A stretch of DNA of 47,500 nucleotides. Source: Planctomycetota bacterium (GTDB lineage Bacteria > Planctomycetota > UBA1135). Below the pieces are notes generated by a model that was not told the origin of the DNA, made no database searches, and was given only the letters and a program-made list of their open reading frames with translations. Where the stretch lies: assembly GCA_021776795.1 (NCBI GenBank), contig JAJFFC010000003.1, forward strand, positions 1 to 47,500, given 5' to 3'. The position numbers and the translations under genes were made by a program. This document shows positions 1 to 7,394 of the stretch, one piece after another (the first letter of the stretch is position 1; each line of letters starts with the position of its first letter).

Positions 1-141
1 TGATCGAAGAAAACTCCAAACTCAAAAAGAAGGTTGGCGAGCAAGCGATGGAGATTGATGATCTCCGCTTTATCACTGCAAAAAAGTGGTGAGCCCGGCG
101 CAGAAGCGTGAGGTGGTCAGAGAGCTCGTAAAGTTAGGGCG
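1..141 (+). mobile_element. Remnant of an IS3-family element (orfA end, orfB start)
   Basis: A frame open from base 3 to the TGA at 90-92 reads as the C-terminal tail of an IS3 OrfA, with the leucine-zipper-like stretch IEENSKLKKKVGEQAMEIDD and an ending in KKW. A second frame overlaps that stop: from the GTG at 89 it reads VSPAQKREVVRELVKLGR, the usual beginning of an IS3 OrfB. This is the classic overlapping OrfA/OrfB arrangement served by -1 frameshifting. The OrfB frame runs into the inverted repeat of the next element and stops at 170-172, so the IS3 copy is cut off. No continuation is visible on the far side of the second element. Confidence 0.7.
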
Positions 142-163
142 CGTAGGGTGTAAAAACTCAGCC
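142..163 (+). repeat. Left terminal inverted repeat of the IS
   Basis: Pairs with 1267-1288 in reverse complement at 20 of 22 positions; the outer 13 bases are identical. Confidence 0.75.
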
Positions 164-214
164 GAACTCTAAATCCTGCTCTTCAAAGAGCTTATGGCCT
201 GCAATAATTAGTGG

Positions 215-1261
215 ATGCGCGCCGACTTTCTGCCTCTCCAGGTGCTCCTGTTAGCCTTCTCTGGTTGGATCAACCGCCGTCAGCAGCATGTAGTCGATTA
301 CTTGATGGAAGAAAACCGGGTCCTCCGGGAACAGATCGGTGACCGTCGCCTGAAGCTGACGGATTGCCAGCGTCGCCGGCTAGCTGTGAGGGCGAAAAAG
401 TTGGGGCGTCGCCTTCTCACTCAAGTTGCCTCTATCGTCACTCCTGATACGATTCTTCGATGGCATCGTCGCCTGGTAGCCAAGAAGTGGACCTTTCCAG
501 GCGCAGGGACGGGGAGACCTGGCGTGATGAAGGAGATTCGGGGGTTGATTGTTCGAATGGCCACCGAGAATTCATCATGGGGCTATTGCCGAATCCAAGG
601 AGCATTGCGAAACCTAGGCCACAGAGTGTCGCCCTCCACTGTGCGTAACGTCTTGAAGGAAAATGGCATCCGCCCTGCACCAGATCGCGCAACTCCATGG
701 AAAACATTTCTTAAGGCACATTGGGGTCAGATTGTCAGCACTGATTTCTTTACCGTCGAAGTATGGACGAAACGCGGGTTTCGAACCCATTACGCGCTGT
801 TCTTCCTGGACCTGGAGACTCGTCGTGTGCATTTCGGTGGCCTTACGAGGTATCCCAATGACCACTTTATGGCTCAAGCCGCCCGCGGTTTGGCGCCTTT
901 CTTAGTAGGCAAGCGCTTCCTCATTTGTGACAGGGATACGAAGTACAGCATGCGCTTCAAATCGCTGCTACCTGAGAGCGTGAAGATCATTCGAACGCCC
1001 TTTCAGGCTCCGAATGCAAATGCACATGCCGAACGTTTCATTCGGTCAATCAAGCAGGAATGCTTGCAACGGATGATCTGGTTTGGCGAGCAACCCCTGC
1101 GAAAAGCAATTTTTGATTTCCTCGAGCACTATCATCAGGAGAGGAATCACCAGGGGCTCGGCAACGAGCTCATCGAACCCAGGCCAGGGTCTGCAACCGG
1201 GGAAGTTGTCTGTCATGAGCGACTCGGAGGCCTGCTCAAACACTACGAGAGGGCTGCCTGA
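215..1261 (+). CDS. DDE (rve integrase core) transposase
   Basis: A 348-residue transposase of the retroviral-integrase fold, in the IS3/IS481-like group common in planctomycetes. The N-terminal ~100 residues hold a coiled-coil/HTH part, including LRWHRRLVAKKW. The integrase core follows. The catalytic acidic residues are visible as the D of VSTDFF, the D of ICDRDTKY and the E of NANAHAERFIRS, giving a DDE triad. The C-terminal HYHQERNHQGLGN segment is typical of the family. The length is full and no frameshift is seen. The gene lies between the inverted repeats of its own element. A later start is possible, but this one gives the normal length. Confidence 0.85.
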   Translation: MRADFLPLQVLLLAFSGWINRRQQHVVDYLMEENRVLREQIGDRRLKLTDCQRRRLAVRAKKLGRRLLTQVASIVTPDTILRWHRRLVAKKWTFPGAGTGRPGVMKEIRGLIVRMATENSSWGYCRIQGALRNLGHRVSPSTVRNVLKENGIRPAPDRATPWKTFLKAHWGQIVSTDFFTVEVWTKRGFRTHYALFFLDLETRRVHFGGLTRYPNDHFMAQAARGLAPFLVGKRFLICDRDTKYSMRFKSLLPESVKIIRTPFQAPNANAHAERFIRSIKQECLQRMIWFGEQPLRKAIFDFLEHYHQERNHQGLGNELIEPRPGSATGEVVCHERLGGLLKHYERAA

Positions 1262-1266
1262 TGGTG

Positions 1267-1288
1267 GGCCGAGTATTTACACCCTACG
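1267..1288 (-). repeat. Right terminal inverted repeat of the IS
   Basis: Reverse-complement partner of 142-163. It starts 6 bp after the transposase stop codon. Confidence 0.75.
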
Positions 1289-1325
1289 GGAGACGAAGCA
1301 CTCCTAAAGCGAGTCGAGAGTTCAC

Positions 1326-2963
1326 TCAGTCGCTCGCAGTAGCCTGGAGGCGACGGTCTAACTCGGCTGCCAGGGAGCTTTCGAGGGCTCGCAGCCTCTC
1401 CAATTGCGCTTGAGCTGCCGGACGATCCTTGCGCGCCAGATGAGCCAGGCCCAGAAAGTAGATTACGCTTTCGTTGTTCTCGTCGATCTGCAGTGCTTGT
1501 TTGTACTGCTCCACGGCATCGGTCGGTCGACCCTGAAGGTGCAAGGTCTTGCCGATGCCTAGATAGGCATCGACGACGTAGGGGCCCGTCGCTAGCGCCA
1601 TTCGGAACTGCTCCTCGGCACTCGACAACTGCCCTTTGGCGGCCAAAGCGCGGCCAAACTGCAAGTGAATCCAACCCGGTTGGTATTCCCGGGCGGCAGC
1701 ATGCAAGCCACGGTCGCTGAACTTGCGCTCGAGATACATCGGGGACTGTTCCGGTGGCTGTTGGAACCAACGCCCCGGGAAAGGAAGGGCACGCTCGATG
1801 CGTTCTTCAGCAGGAAGTGCCATCAGCTCGAGATCTTGCACAATCTGGTCCGGCTCGACGCGGCCGAGGTAAAACGCGACTAGATTGCCGTTGCCATCGA
1901 TGAGGAAACTGCTTGGCACCGGAATACGGATGTCCTGGCGCAGAATCGCTCCTTGCAGGGTGTCCAGAATTTCTACCGTGTTTCCTGCAGCGAACCCGCT
2001 GAGGTGTGGCCAACCCATGCTCTCCACCATTTCGCGTGCCTTGGCACGAGAATCTTCGGGCTCGATGTTCAAGGCCAAGACTTCAACGCCTGCCGCCGCG
2101 AGGTCTTCCGCAGCTGTGGTGAATGCTGCCATTTCTTGGGTACATGGGGCGCACCAAGAAGCCCACAGTTGCAGGAGTATCGGCTGGTGGATTCGACCCT
2201 CTGCCTTAATCCGCGCTTCCACGCCAAAGAGCTCACCCTTGCGCCCCTCTGCCGATTCCACTTCGAGTTGCGGCATCGGAATCGGGGAGGCAAGGACGAC
2301 TCGAGCGGAGGACCGCGCGCGCGGCGGCTCCGGCAGCGAGGGCCGGAGTTTTTGCTCGGCGACCGGTGGTGTCCATGGCTTCGCCTTGCCACTTCCCTGC
2401 ACCAATAAATAACGCTGATTGGCTTGGACCGTGGAGAAATCTTCGGTCTGGCCGTTGGGCCAAGTGACACGAACTGCTTGTACCGACTCCGCACCGAGGC
2501 CGAAGTGCATCCAGGCGCTGGACTGTGCCATATAGCCATCACCGGCGCGGCGCGTTTGCAGTAGGGGCGCGGCTTCTGAATCTTGGAGCAGCACCTCGAC
2601 CCGAGCGCCGATGCCATCTCGGTTGCCCTCGGTGCCTTGTAGTTTGCACTGCAAGAAACCACCGTCGCTGTTCAGGCCATTCCGTAAGAAGCGCAAACGC
2701 GGCCCGGTACGGTTGGTGGCGAAGAGATCCAGGTCGCCATCCATATCCCAATCCACCGGCGCCAGCGAGCGGCCATCGTCTTCCCAATTGAGTCCGGCAA
2801 CGGCAGAAACATTGGCAAATGGTGCGGCTCCCTGATTCAAAAACACGCAGTTGCGTTCATGGCCACTCCAAGAAAATCCTTGGTCGACCAACTTATTGAT
2901 GGCAACCCAGCCGAGCTTGTAATCCTCTACCGGCCCCCCGGCTTCTGTTGGCGTTTGCGACAC
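1326..2963 (-). CDS. Downstream half of a CRTAC1-like protein: ASPIC/UnbV + thioredoxin-like + TPR
   Basis: The nominal GTG start at 2963 falls inside a domain. The same frame continues upstream through SFFWRQV to an in-frame TGA at 2985-2987 and then into the preceding gene, so this is really the 3' half of one reading frame. By residue of this piece: a final FG-GAP/VCBS motif (DWDMDGDLDL, ~72-80); an ASPIC/UnbV domain (~100-190, RVTWPNGQTEDF); a TlpA-like thioredoxin domain with WCAPC at ~270-274 and a plausible cis-proline segment PVPSSFLID; and two or three TPRs (~430-525). If the TGA is not read through, this half lacks a signal peptide and would be stranded in the cytoplasm. Expression from the internal GTG is possible but has only a weak GGCAGG upstream. 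Confidence 0.7.
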   Translation of the reverse strand: MSQTPTEAGGPVEDYKLGWVAINKLVDQGFSWSGHERNCVFLNQGAAPFANVSAVAGLNWEDDGRSLAPVDWDMDGDLDLFATNRTGPRLRFLRNGLNSDGGFLQCKLQGTEGNRDGIGARVEVLLQDSEAAPLLQTRRAGDGYMAQSSAWMHFGLGAESVQAVRVTWPNGQTEDFSTVQANQRYLLVQGSGKAKPWTPPVAEQKLRPSLPEPPRARSSARVVLASPIPMPQLEVESAEGRKGELFGVEARIKAEGRIHQPILLQLWASWCAPCTQEMAAFTTAAEDLAAAGVEVLALNIEPEDSRAKAREMVESMGWPHLSGFAAGNTVEILDTLQGAILRQDIRIPVPSSFLIDGNGNLVAFYLGRVEPDQIVQDLELMALPAEERIERALPFPGRWFQQPPEQSPMYLERKFSDRGLHAAAREYQPGWIHLQFGRALAAKGQLSSAEEQFRMALATGPYVVDAYLGIGKTLHLQGRPTDAVEQYKQALQIDENNESVIYFLGLAHLARKDRPAAQAQLERLRALESSLAAELDRRLQATASD

Positions 2964-2987
2964 GACCTGCCGCCAGAAAAAACTTCA
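2941..2987 (-). other. In-frame TGA with a SECIS-like stem-loop immediately downstream
   Basis: On the minus strand the TGA at 2987-2985 interrupts one continuous frame (KDDL-TGA-SFFWRQV). The following bases can form a stem: TTCT plus GGCG pair with CGCC plus AGAA around a 3-nt bulge. The 17-nt apical loop contains GGTC, and its GGT begins 17 nt after the TGA. Bacterial SECIS elements have a hairpin just 3' of UGA with GGU in the apical loop at about this distance, so selenocysteine insertion is one reading. The other is a simple nonsense mutation. The sequence alone does not decide between them. Confidence 0.4.
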
Positions 2988-4841
2988 CAAGTCATCTTTG
3001 CGGTCGTTGGTGGAAAAACCATTGGGCACCACCAGATCGAGCCAGGCATCGTTGTTGAGGTCGACGAAGATCGACCCCCAAGCCCACAAGCCGCGATAAA
3101 CCTCTTGCTTCATGGTCACATCACGGAAGGTGCCATTGCCTAAGTTGCGGAACAAAGAGTTTCCGCGAGCGTGGCGGCGGACATCGCCGAGGGTGCTGTT
3201 GGCAGCGCTGGCAAGAAAATCACGCTGGTAGGCGACGCGATTGCCAGCACTGGAGTACATATTGCTGACGTAGATGTCCATCCAGCCGTCGCGGTCGAAA
3301 TCTCCCCATGACACACCCATGCCTGCAGAGATGTCTTCAACACCGGCTTGCGCGGCGACGTCTTGGAATCGCCCATTGTCGTTGCGGTACAGATTGTTGC
3401 GTCCAAAGTCGTTGGCGACGTACAAGTCTTGGTCGCCATCGTTGTCATAGTCTTCCCAGGAAGCAGCAAAACTAAAGCGCTGATTGTTGGCGTTCAATCC
3501 CACAGCCTCGGTCACATCTTGAATCTCCCAATCTTCCGTACAACGCAGCAAGATGTTGTCGAGACCGTTGTTGGCGTCGTGATACGGCGTTGGCACTGCC
3601 TGGTCTTCATAAGGATTTAGGTAGCGGCAAACATAGATATCTAGAAAACCGTCATGGTCGTAATCCGCCGCCGCAATCATGGTGGCTTCTGGCGCCGGCC
3701 CCGAGGCCTCGACGGTGAACTGCCCACTGCCGTCATTGGAAAAGAACGCCAAATCCGGGCCAAGATTCATGACCAGGTCGAGGTCGCCATCGTTGTCGAG
3801 GTCGAGCAGCAAGGCGCAGCGAGTGGCGTCGAGGAAATCGATTCCTGCGGTTACCGAATGGTCGAGCAGGGTGCCATCAGCCTGGTGCAGATAAAGCCGA
3901 TTCGGTAACCCGCCTGGCTGCGGCAGGAACAGGTCCTCTAAGCCATCGCCATTGACGTCGCCAATGGCCACGCCTTGGTGTGTCTGGTCGGAGAAGCCTA
4001 AACCGCGGTCAAGCCTGCCTTGCCAATAACCCATACTTGGCAGAAGCTGCATTTGGAAGCTATCGTCTTCCCCGAAAAGGGACTCGGTGTAGTCGGCAAA
4101 CAAGGCTTGGCCGTCGACCGGGCCACGCGTCTCTTCAAAGTCGTCGACGCGCACCGAGAGCAGGCGCGGTGCTTCCTCTTCCGACAGCTGCCAATGGCAA
4201 TTCCAAGTAGCCTTTTGCTGGATGCGCCGGGTGCGATCACTGCCATGGGCAAAGTAGTAGGCCTGAGTGACGAGCAAGCCTTCCTTCTCTTCGAAACGAA
4301 AAATTTTGAGCTTGGCATGAAAATCTTCCGTGGGGGAAAAGGGCTGCAGGAGTTCGTTCATGGCCGCGGCCATTCCTTCCATGCCTTGTCGCGCTTCATC
4401 TGCCGCCGGTCCCTCAGTGGGCTTCTGGCTGGGACGATGCACCAGGAAGACGCCGTCATCAAAGACCGTTTCCAGTGCTGTCGGGCGCAGAGGAGTGGTG
4501 GTGAAATCTTTTGCCAGCAAGGTGGCCAAGTCACCAGCGCTCAGTGTTTCTCCAGATGCCCAGGTCTTGACCCATGCGCTCAACTGATTTTGTGCCTCTT
4601 GGCTCAGGCCCTCGCCAACCCATTCGTCGGTGCCCGGAACCCAGCGGCCGAGCTTGTCCTGGATGTCCGGCTCTAGCTGGGCATTAGGATTGCCCGGTGC
4701 GGCCACGGGTTCCTGGGCGGCCTGGTCTGAACCCTGCGCGGCAGGGAGCCAGGGGCTGAGGGCCAGGATGAGCGCAAGAGCGAGTGGGTTTCGCGGTGTT
4801 TCGCAGCCTAAACCTGGGCGGCCGATTCTGAATGCTGACAC
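2985..4841 (-). CDS. Upstream half of a secreted CRTAC1-like (FG-GAP/VCBS repeat) protein
   Basis: Encodes 618 residues. A hydrophobic segment near residues 20-37 (PLALALILALSPWLPAAQGS) acts as a signal peptide. An uncharacterised ~240-residue region follows, then a run of calcium-binding-type FG-GAP/VCBS repeats from ~290 to the end (GDVNGDGLEDLF, LDLDNDGDLDLV, DYDHDGFLDIYV, DYDNDGDQDLYV, DFDRDGWMDIYV). This is the beta-propeller of CRTAC1/ASPIC-UnbV proteins. The frame ends at TGA just after NDRKDDL, in the middle of the propeller, and the next codons in the same frame continue it. Function unknown; family members are extracellular and often adhesin-like. The start is divergent from the next gene with only 27 bp between. 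Confidence 0.75.
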   Translation of the reverse strand: MSAFRIGRPGLGCETPRNPLALALILALSPWLPAAQGSDQAAQEPVAAPGNPNAQLEPDIQDKLGRWVPGTDEWVGEGLSQEAQNQLSAWVKTWASGETLSAGDLATLLAKDFTTTPLRPTALETVFDDGVFLVHRPSQKPTEGPAADEARQGMEGMAAAMNELLQPFSPTEDFHAKLKIFRFEEKEGLLVTQAYYFAHGSDRTRRIQQKATWNCHWQLSEEEAPRLLSVRVDDFEETRGPVDGQALFADYTESLFGEDDSFQMQLLPSMGYWQGRLDRGLGFSDQTHQGVAIGDVNGDGLEDLFLPQPGGLPNRLYLHQADGTLLDHSVTAGIDFLDATRCALLLDLDNDGDLDLVMNLGPDLAFFSNDGSGQFTVEASGPAPEATMIAAADYDHDGFLDIYVCRYLNPYEDQAVPTPYHDANNGLDNILLRCTEDWEIQDVTEAVGLNANNQRFSFAASWEDYDNDGDQDLYVANDFGRNNLYRNDNGRFQDVAAQAGVEDISAGMGVSWGDFDRDGWMDIYVSNMYSSAGNRVAYQRDFLASAANSTLGDVRRHARGNSLFRNLGNGTFRDVTMKQEVYRGLWAWGSIFVDLNNDAWLDLVVPNGFSTNDRKDDL

Positions 4842-4868
4842 GCTCCCATTCTAGGGGGGCGATGGGTT

Positions 4869-5738
4869 ATGTTCGGGAACGTTGGCGGAGCGCCATTCGC
4901 GCCAATTCCTGTCCGAACCATGAGTCGCGATCTTGTCACGAAGTTAAAAGCGCATTTTGAGCGCTACCAAGCAGCCCGCCCGATGCACCCGGTTTTGGTG
5001 GAGATTGCCAAGGATGAATCGATGGCCACAGCAGACCTTTTTCGCTTGGCTCTTGAAGATGTGCGCGGGAACTGGGACGACAGTCAATCTGAACTGAGCG
5101 AGGACTTGCTGAGTGCTGTTTTGAGACCGTCTTGGGTATCTCCGGATCATGTCAACTTTCCCTTACTCATTTTGCAGCAGCGGGTGGACGAGGAAACTCT
5201 GCAAGCCGCTTGGAACTTGTTGCAAGAAAAGGATTCCGCGAGCCGCATTTTGGCTGCACAGGTGTTGCGCGAGCTTCCAGGTTTGGAGGATGCACCGCAG
5301 CCGCATTCCGCTGAAGTTCTTCAGCGGCTGCAAGAAGCCGCCCGAGTGGAGCCCAAACAAGGAGTCCTGGCTTGGCTTTTAGCTGCCATCGGTTGGCAGC
5401 GCCTGCCCGAATCCACCGAGTTCTTGTTGCACCATGTGCGGCACTCTGCACGAGGCATTCGGCTAATCGTGGCGGATAACTTACTGATGGGCGGTTCCAC
5501 GCCCGAAGATGTCACCCCGGCATGGCAGGAGGGGGTCATGTCCCTGCTGCTGGATCCCGACGAAGAAGTGCAGTGGTCGATGCTTTATGAAATTACCGCG
5601 CGTCCCGAACTGATGGCAGAGCATCGGCAAGAGATTGAAAAGGAGATTCGCCCAATGGTCGATGGCTTCAGCAAAGACTTGCAGGAACAGGCAGAGGAAA
5701 TGTTTGCCGCATTTGCGGGATTAGAGAAAAAGCCTTAA
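4869..5738 (+). CDS. Helical-repeat (HEAT-like) hypothetical protein
   Basis: A 289-residue soluble protein with no signal peptide and no membrane segment. It consists of repeated amphipathic helices such as ETLQAAWNLLQEKDSASRILAAQVLRELP and DPDEEVQWSMLYEI, which look like HEAT or armadillo-type repeats. Such proteins are usually scaffolds for protein contacts. The start at 4869 has a purine-rich AGGGGGG about 10 bp upstream. An alternative start is the ATG at 4920 (MSRDLVTKL), which would remove an unconvincing 17-residue leader. The gene is divergent from the CRTAC1-like gene, and its stop interlocks with that of the convergent CBS-domain gene. Function unknown. Confidence 0.7.
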   Translation: MFGNVGGAPFAPIPVRTMSRDLVTKLKAHFERYQAARPMHPVLVEIAKDESMATADLFRLALEDVRGNWDDSQSELSEDLLSAVLRPSWVSPDHVNFPLLILQQRVDEETLQAAWNLLQEKDSASRILAAQVLRELPGLEDAPQPHSAEVLQRLQEAARVEPKQGVLAWLLAAIGWQRLPESTEFLLHHVRHSARGIRLIVADNLLMGGSTPEDVTPAWQEGVMSLLLDPDEEVQWSMLYEITARPELMAEHRQEIEKEIRPMVDGFSKDLQEQAEEMFAAFAGLEKKP

Positions 5739-6754
5739 GCATGCGGATTCGATTCCCGCGCATGGGCTTGCATGTCGACCACTTGGTCATACTCATCGAC
5801 GATTTCCGAGCCGAGCAGGGTTTCGAGCACGTCCTCTAGGGTCACGATGCCCTGAAAACTGCCATATTCATCGACCACGGCCACCATATGCCGCCGTTGC
5901 TTGAGGAAGAGTCGCAGCAGTTGATGCGCTTGCATGCTGTCCGGTACCGATTCCAGTTCGCGGCAAAGAGTCTGCAGGGTGGCTCTGCCCTTTCCAGAAA
6001 CACCAGCATCAAAGACTTCCCGACGGTGCAACATGCCAAGAAATTCCTCGGGTTTTTCTGGGTTGGTGAGCGGAACTCGGCTGTGAATCCAGCGGTCTGC
6101 CAAGGCCATGGCATCTTCGATGGACATATCGCCGGGGAAACTTTCCACCACTCGCCGAGGAGTCATGATTTCTTTGACGCGAACTTGGTCGAGATTGAGG
6201 GCATTCTCTACCCAAGTTCCTTCCTCGCGACGCACTTGCCCATGACGACTGGCAAGCTTGGCAAACACCAAAACTTCTTCCTCGCTCGGGCCCTCTTGTT
6301 TGTGCCCACCAAACATGCGCATGGCGGCGCGCGTCGGTCGTGCCACCGGCCATGCGATCCAGGTCATGAGTTGCAGGGGAACAGCCAGTCGTGGCGCCAG
6401 TGAGGAGGCGTGACGCACCCCCAAGCTCTTGGGAATGATTTCCGTCAGCACCAATACCGCCACGGTGAAGATGGTGGCAAACCAAAGCACTGCCGTCTCG
6501 CCATAGATCTGGGCGACCATGGCACCACACCAAGCCGCCCCCACCGTGTGCGCAATCGTATTTAAGGTCAAAATCGCGGCGATGGGCTCTTCAATATCGG
6601 CGCGCAGGCGCTCCAATCGACGCGCCCCCTTGCGGCCGCTCTGCTTCAGGAGCTCCACCTGGGAGGGGGTAATCGCGTACAGCGCGGCCTCGAAAAGCGA
6701 ACAGAGAAAAGAGGTCGCCAGGGTGAGTAGGGCGACGGCAAGAATAGTGCTCAT
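5735..6754 (-). CDS. CNNM/HlyC-type membrane protein: DUF21 plus paired CBS domains
   Basis: A 339-residue inner-membrane protein. Residues ~1-170 form the DUF21 (CNNM) membrane domain, with a first helix from residue 3, the glycine/alanine-rich helix TIAHTVGAAWCGAMVA and the conserved LTEIIPKSLG. Residues ~195-320 form a tandem CBS pair (VKEIMTPRRVV, VPLTNPEKPEEFLGML, VAVVDEYGSFQGIVTLEDVLE). Family members are implicated in magnesium or other divalent-cation transport, with CBS domains sensing adenine nucleotides. It stops soon after the second CBS, so the C-terminal CorC_HlyC domain of longer relatives is absent. The stop codon overlaps the convergent gene by 4 bp. Confidence 0.85.
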   Translation of the reverse strand: MSTILAVALLTLATSFLCSLFEAALYAITPSQVELLKQSGRKGARRLERLRADIEEPIAAILTLNTIAHTVGAAWCGAMVAQIYGETAVLWFATIFTVAVLVLTEIIPKSLGVRHASSLAPRLAVPLQLMTWIAWPVARPTRAAMRMFGGHKQEGPSEEEVLVFAKLASRHGQVRREEGTWVENALNLDQVRVKEIMTPRRVVESFPGDMSIEDAMALADRWIHSRVPLTNPEKPEEFLGMLHRREVFDAGVSGKGRATLQTLCRELESVPDSMQAHQLLRLFLKQRRHMVAVVDEYGSFQGIVTLEDVLETLLGSEIVDEYDQVVDMQAHARESNPHA

Positions 6755-6823
6755 GTCACGTTGGGTAGGGCCATGCGGGGTATCGGATGGACCCCTTCAG
6801 GGTAATCCTGCGTCAGCTGTCGA

Positions 6824-6829
6824 TAGAAT
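6824..6829 (+). promoter_or_regulatory. Putative -10 box (TAGAAT) of a leaderless transcript
   Basis: TAGAAT lies 6 nt before the ATG at 6836, which puts the expected transcription start at or next to the start codon. No Shine-Dalgarno sequence is present and no good -35 is visible. The same arrangement recurs at other genes in this window. Confidence 0.45.
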
Positions 6830-6835
6830 CCAAGC

Positions 6836-7381
6836 ATGAAAACCTGGATTGCGCTGTTTCGCGGCATCAATGTGGGCGGGAATCACATCCTGCCGATGGC
6901 AGAGCTGCGTCAGGAGCTTTCGGCATTAGGCCTCATTGAGGTCCAGAGCTATATCCAAAGTGGCAACGTGGTGTTCACCGCCAAGACCGGTTCGGCGGCC
7001 TCCCTGGCCAAGAAAATCTCCACATGCATCGAGGAGCACCATGGGTTTGCGCCACAGGTCCTAGTCTTGGATGCAGCTGCCGTGCAGGCTGCTGTCGATG
7101 CCAATCCCTTCCCGGATGGGATCGCGGCGCCCAACACCCTGCACTTCTCTTTTCTAGAGAAAGAGCCAGCCAAGCCCAAACTTGAGGAAATGGAAGAGCT
7201 GCGGACTCACTCAGAACGATTTCAGCTCATTGGCAAGGTGTTCTATATGCACGCACCAGATGGCATCGGCCGCTCAAAATTAGCCGCAAAGGTGGAAAAA
7301 CTGCTTGGCGTGGCGGCGACAGGACGAAACTACCGCACTGTTGCCAAAATTTTGTCCATGGCGGACGAAAGTCTCCGCTAG
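6836..7381 (+). CDS. DUF1697 family protein
   Basis: A 181-residue protein with the hallmark N-terminus of DUF1697 (WIALFRGINVGGNHILPMAEL) and the family's internal motif SYIQSGNVVF, ending in the conserved RNYRTVAKIL segment. Length is normal for the family. The biochemical function is not established. It is cytoplasmic, with no signal peptide. It begins at an ATG preceded by TAGAAT rather than a ribosome binding site, and is followed 13 bp downstream by a secreted-protein gene. Confidence 0.9.
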   Translation: MKTWIALFRGINVGGNHILPMAELRQELSALGLIEVQSYIQSGNVVFTAKTGSAASLAKKISTCIEEHHGFAPQVLVLDAAAVQAAVDANPFPDGIAAPNTLHFSFLEKEPAKPKLEEMEELRTHSERFQLIGKVFYMHAPDGIGRSKLAAKVEKLLGVAATGRNYRTVAKILSMADESLR

Positions 7382-7394
7382 AGTGGATTTCATC

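Larger units (their letters stand above)
142..1288 (+). mobile_element. Single-ORF insertion sequence with terminal inverted repeats
   Basis: The ends are imperfect inverted repeats of 22 bp (142-163 and 1267-1288) with two mismatches, both beginning CGTAGGGTGTAAA when read inward. One transposase gene nearly fills the space between them. No clear target-site duplication is seen next to the ends. On the left the element abuts a truncated IS3 OrfB. On the right, 37 bp separate it from the end of the CRTAC1-like gene. The transposase frame is intact, so the copy may still be active. Confidence 0.75.

Noticed and set aside
2961..2963. The GTG at 2963 as the true start of an independent gene
   Set aside because: It begins in the middle of a propeller blade, has only a weak GGCAGG upstream and no signal peptide for an extracellular-type protein; in-frame continuity with the upstream half is a better explanation.
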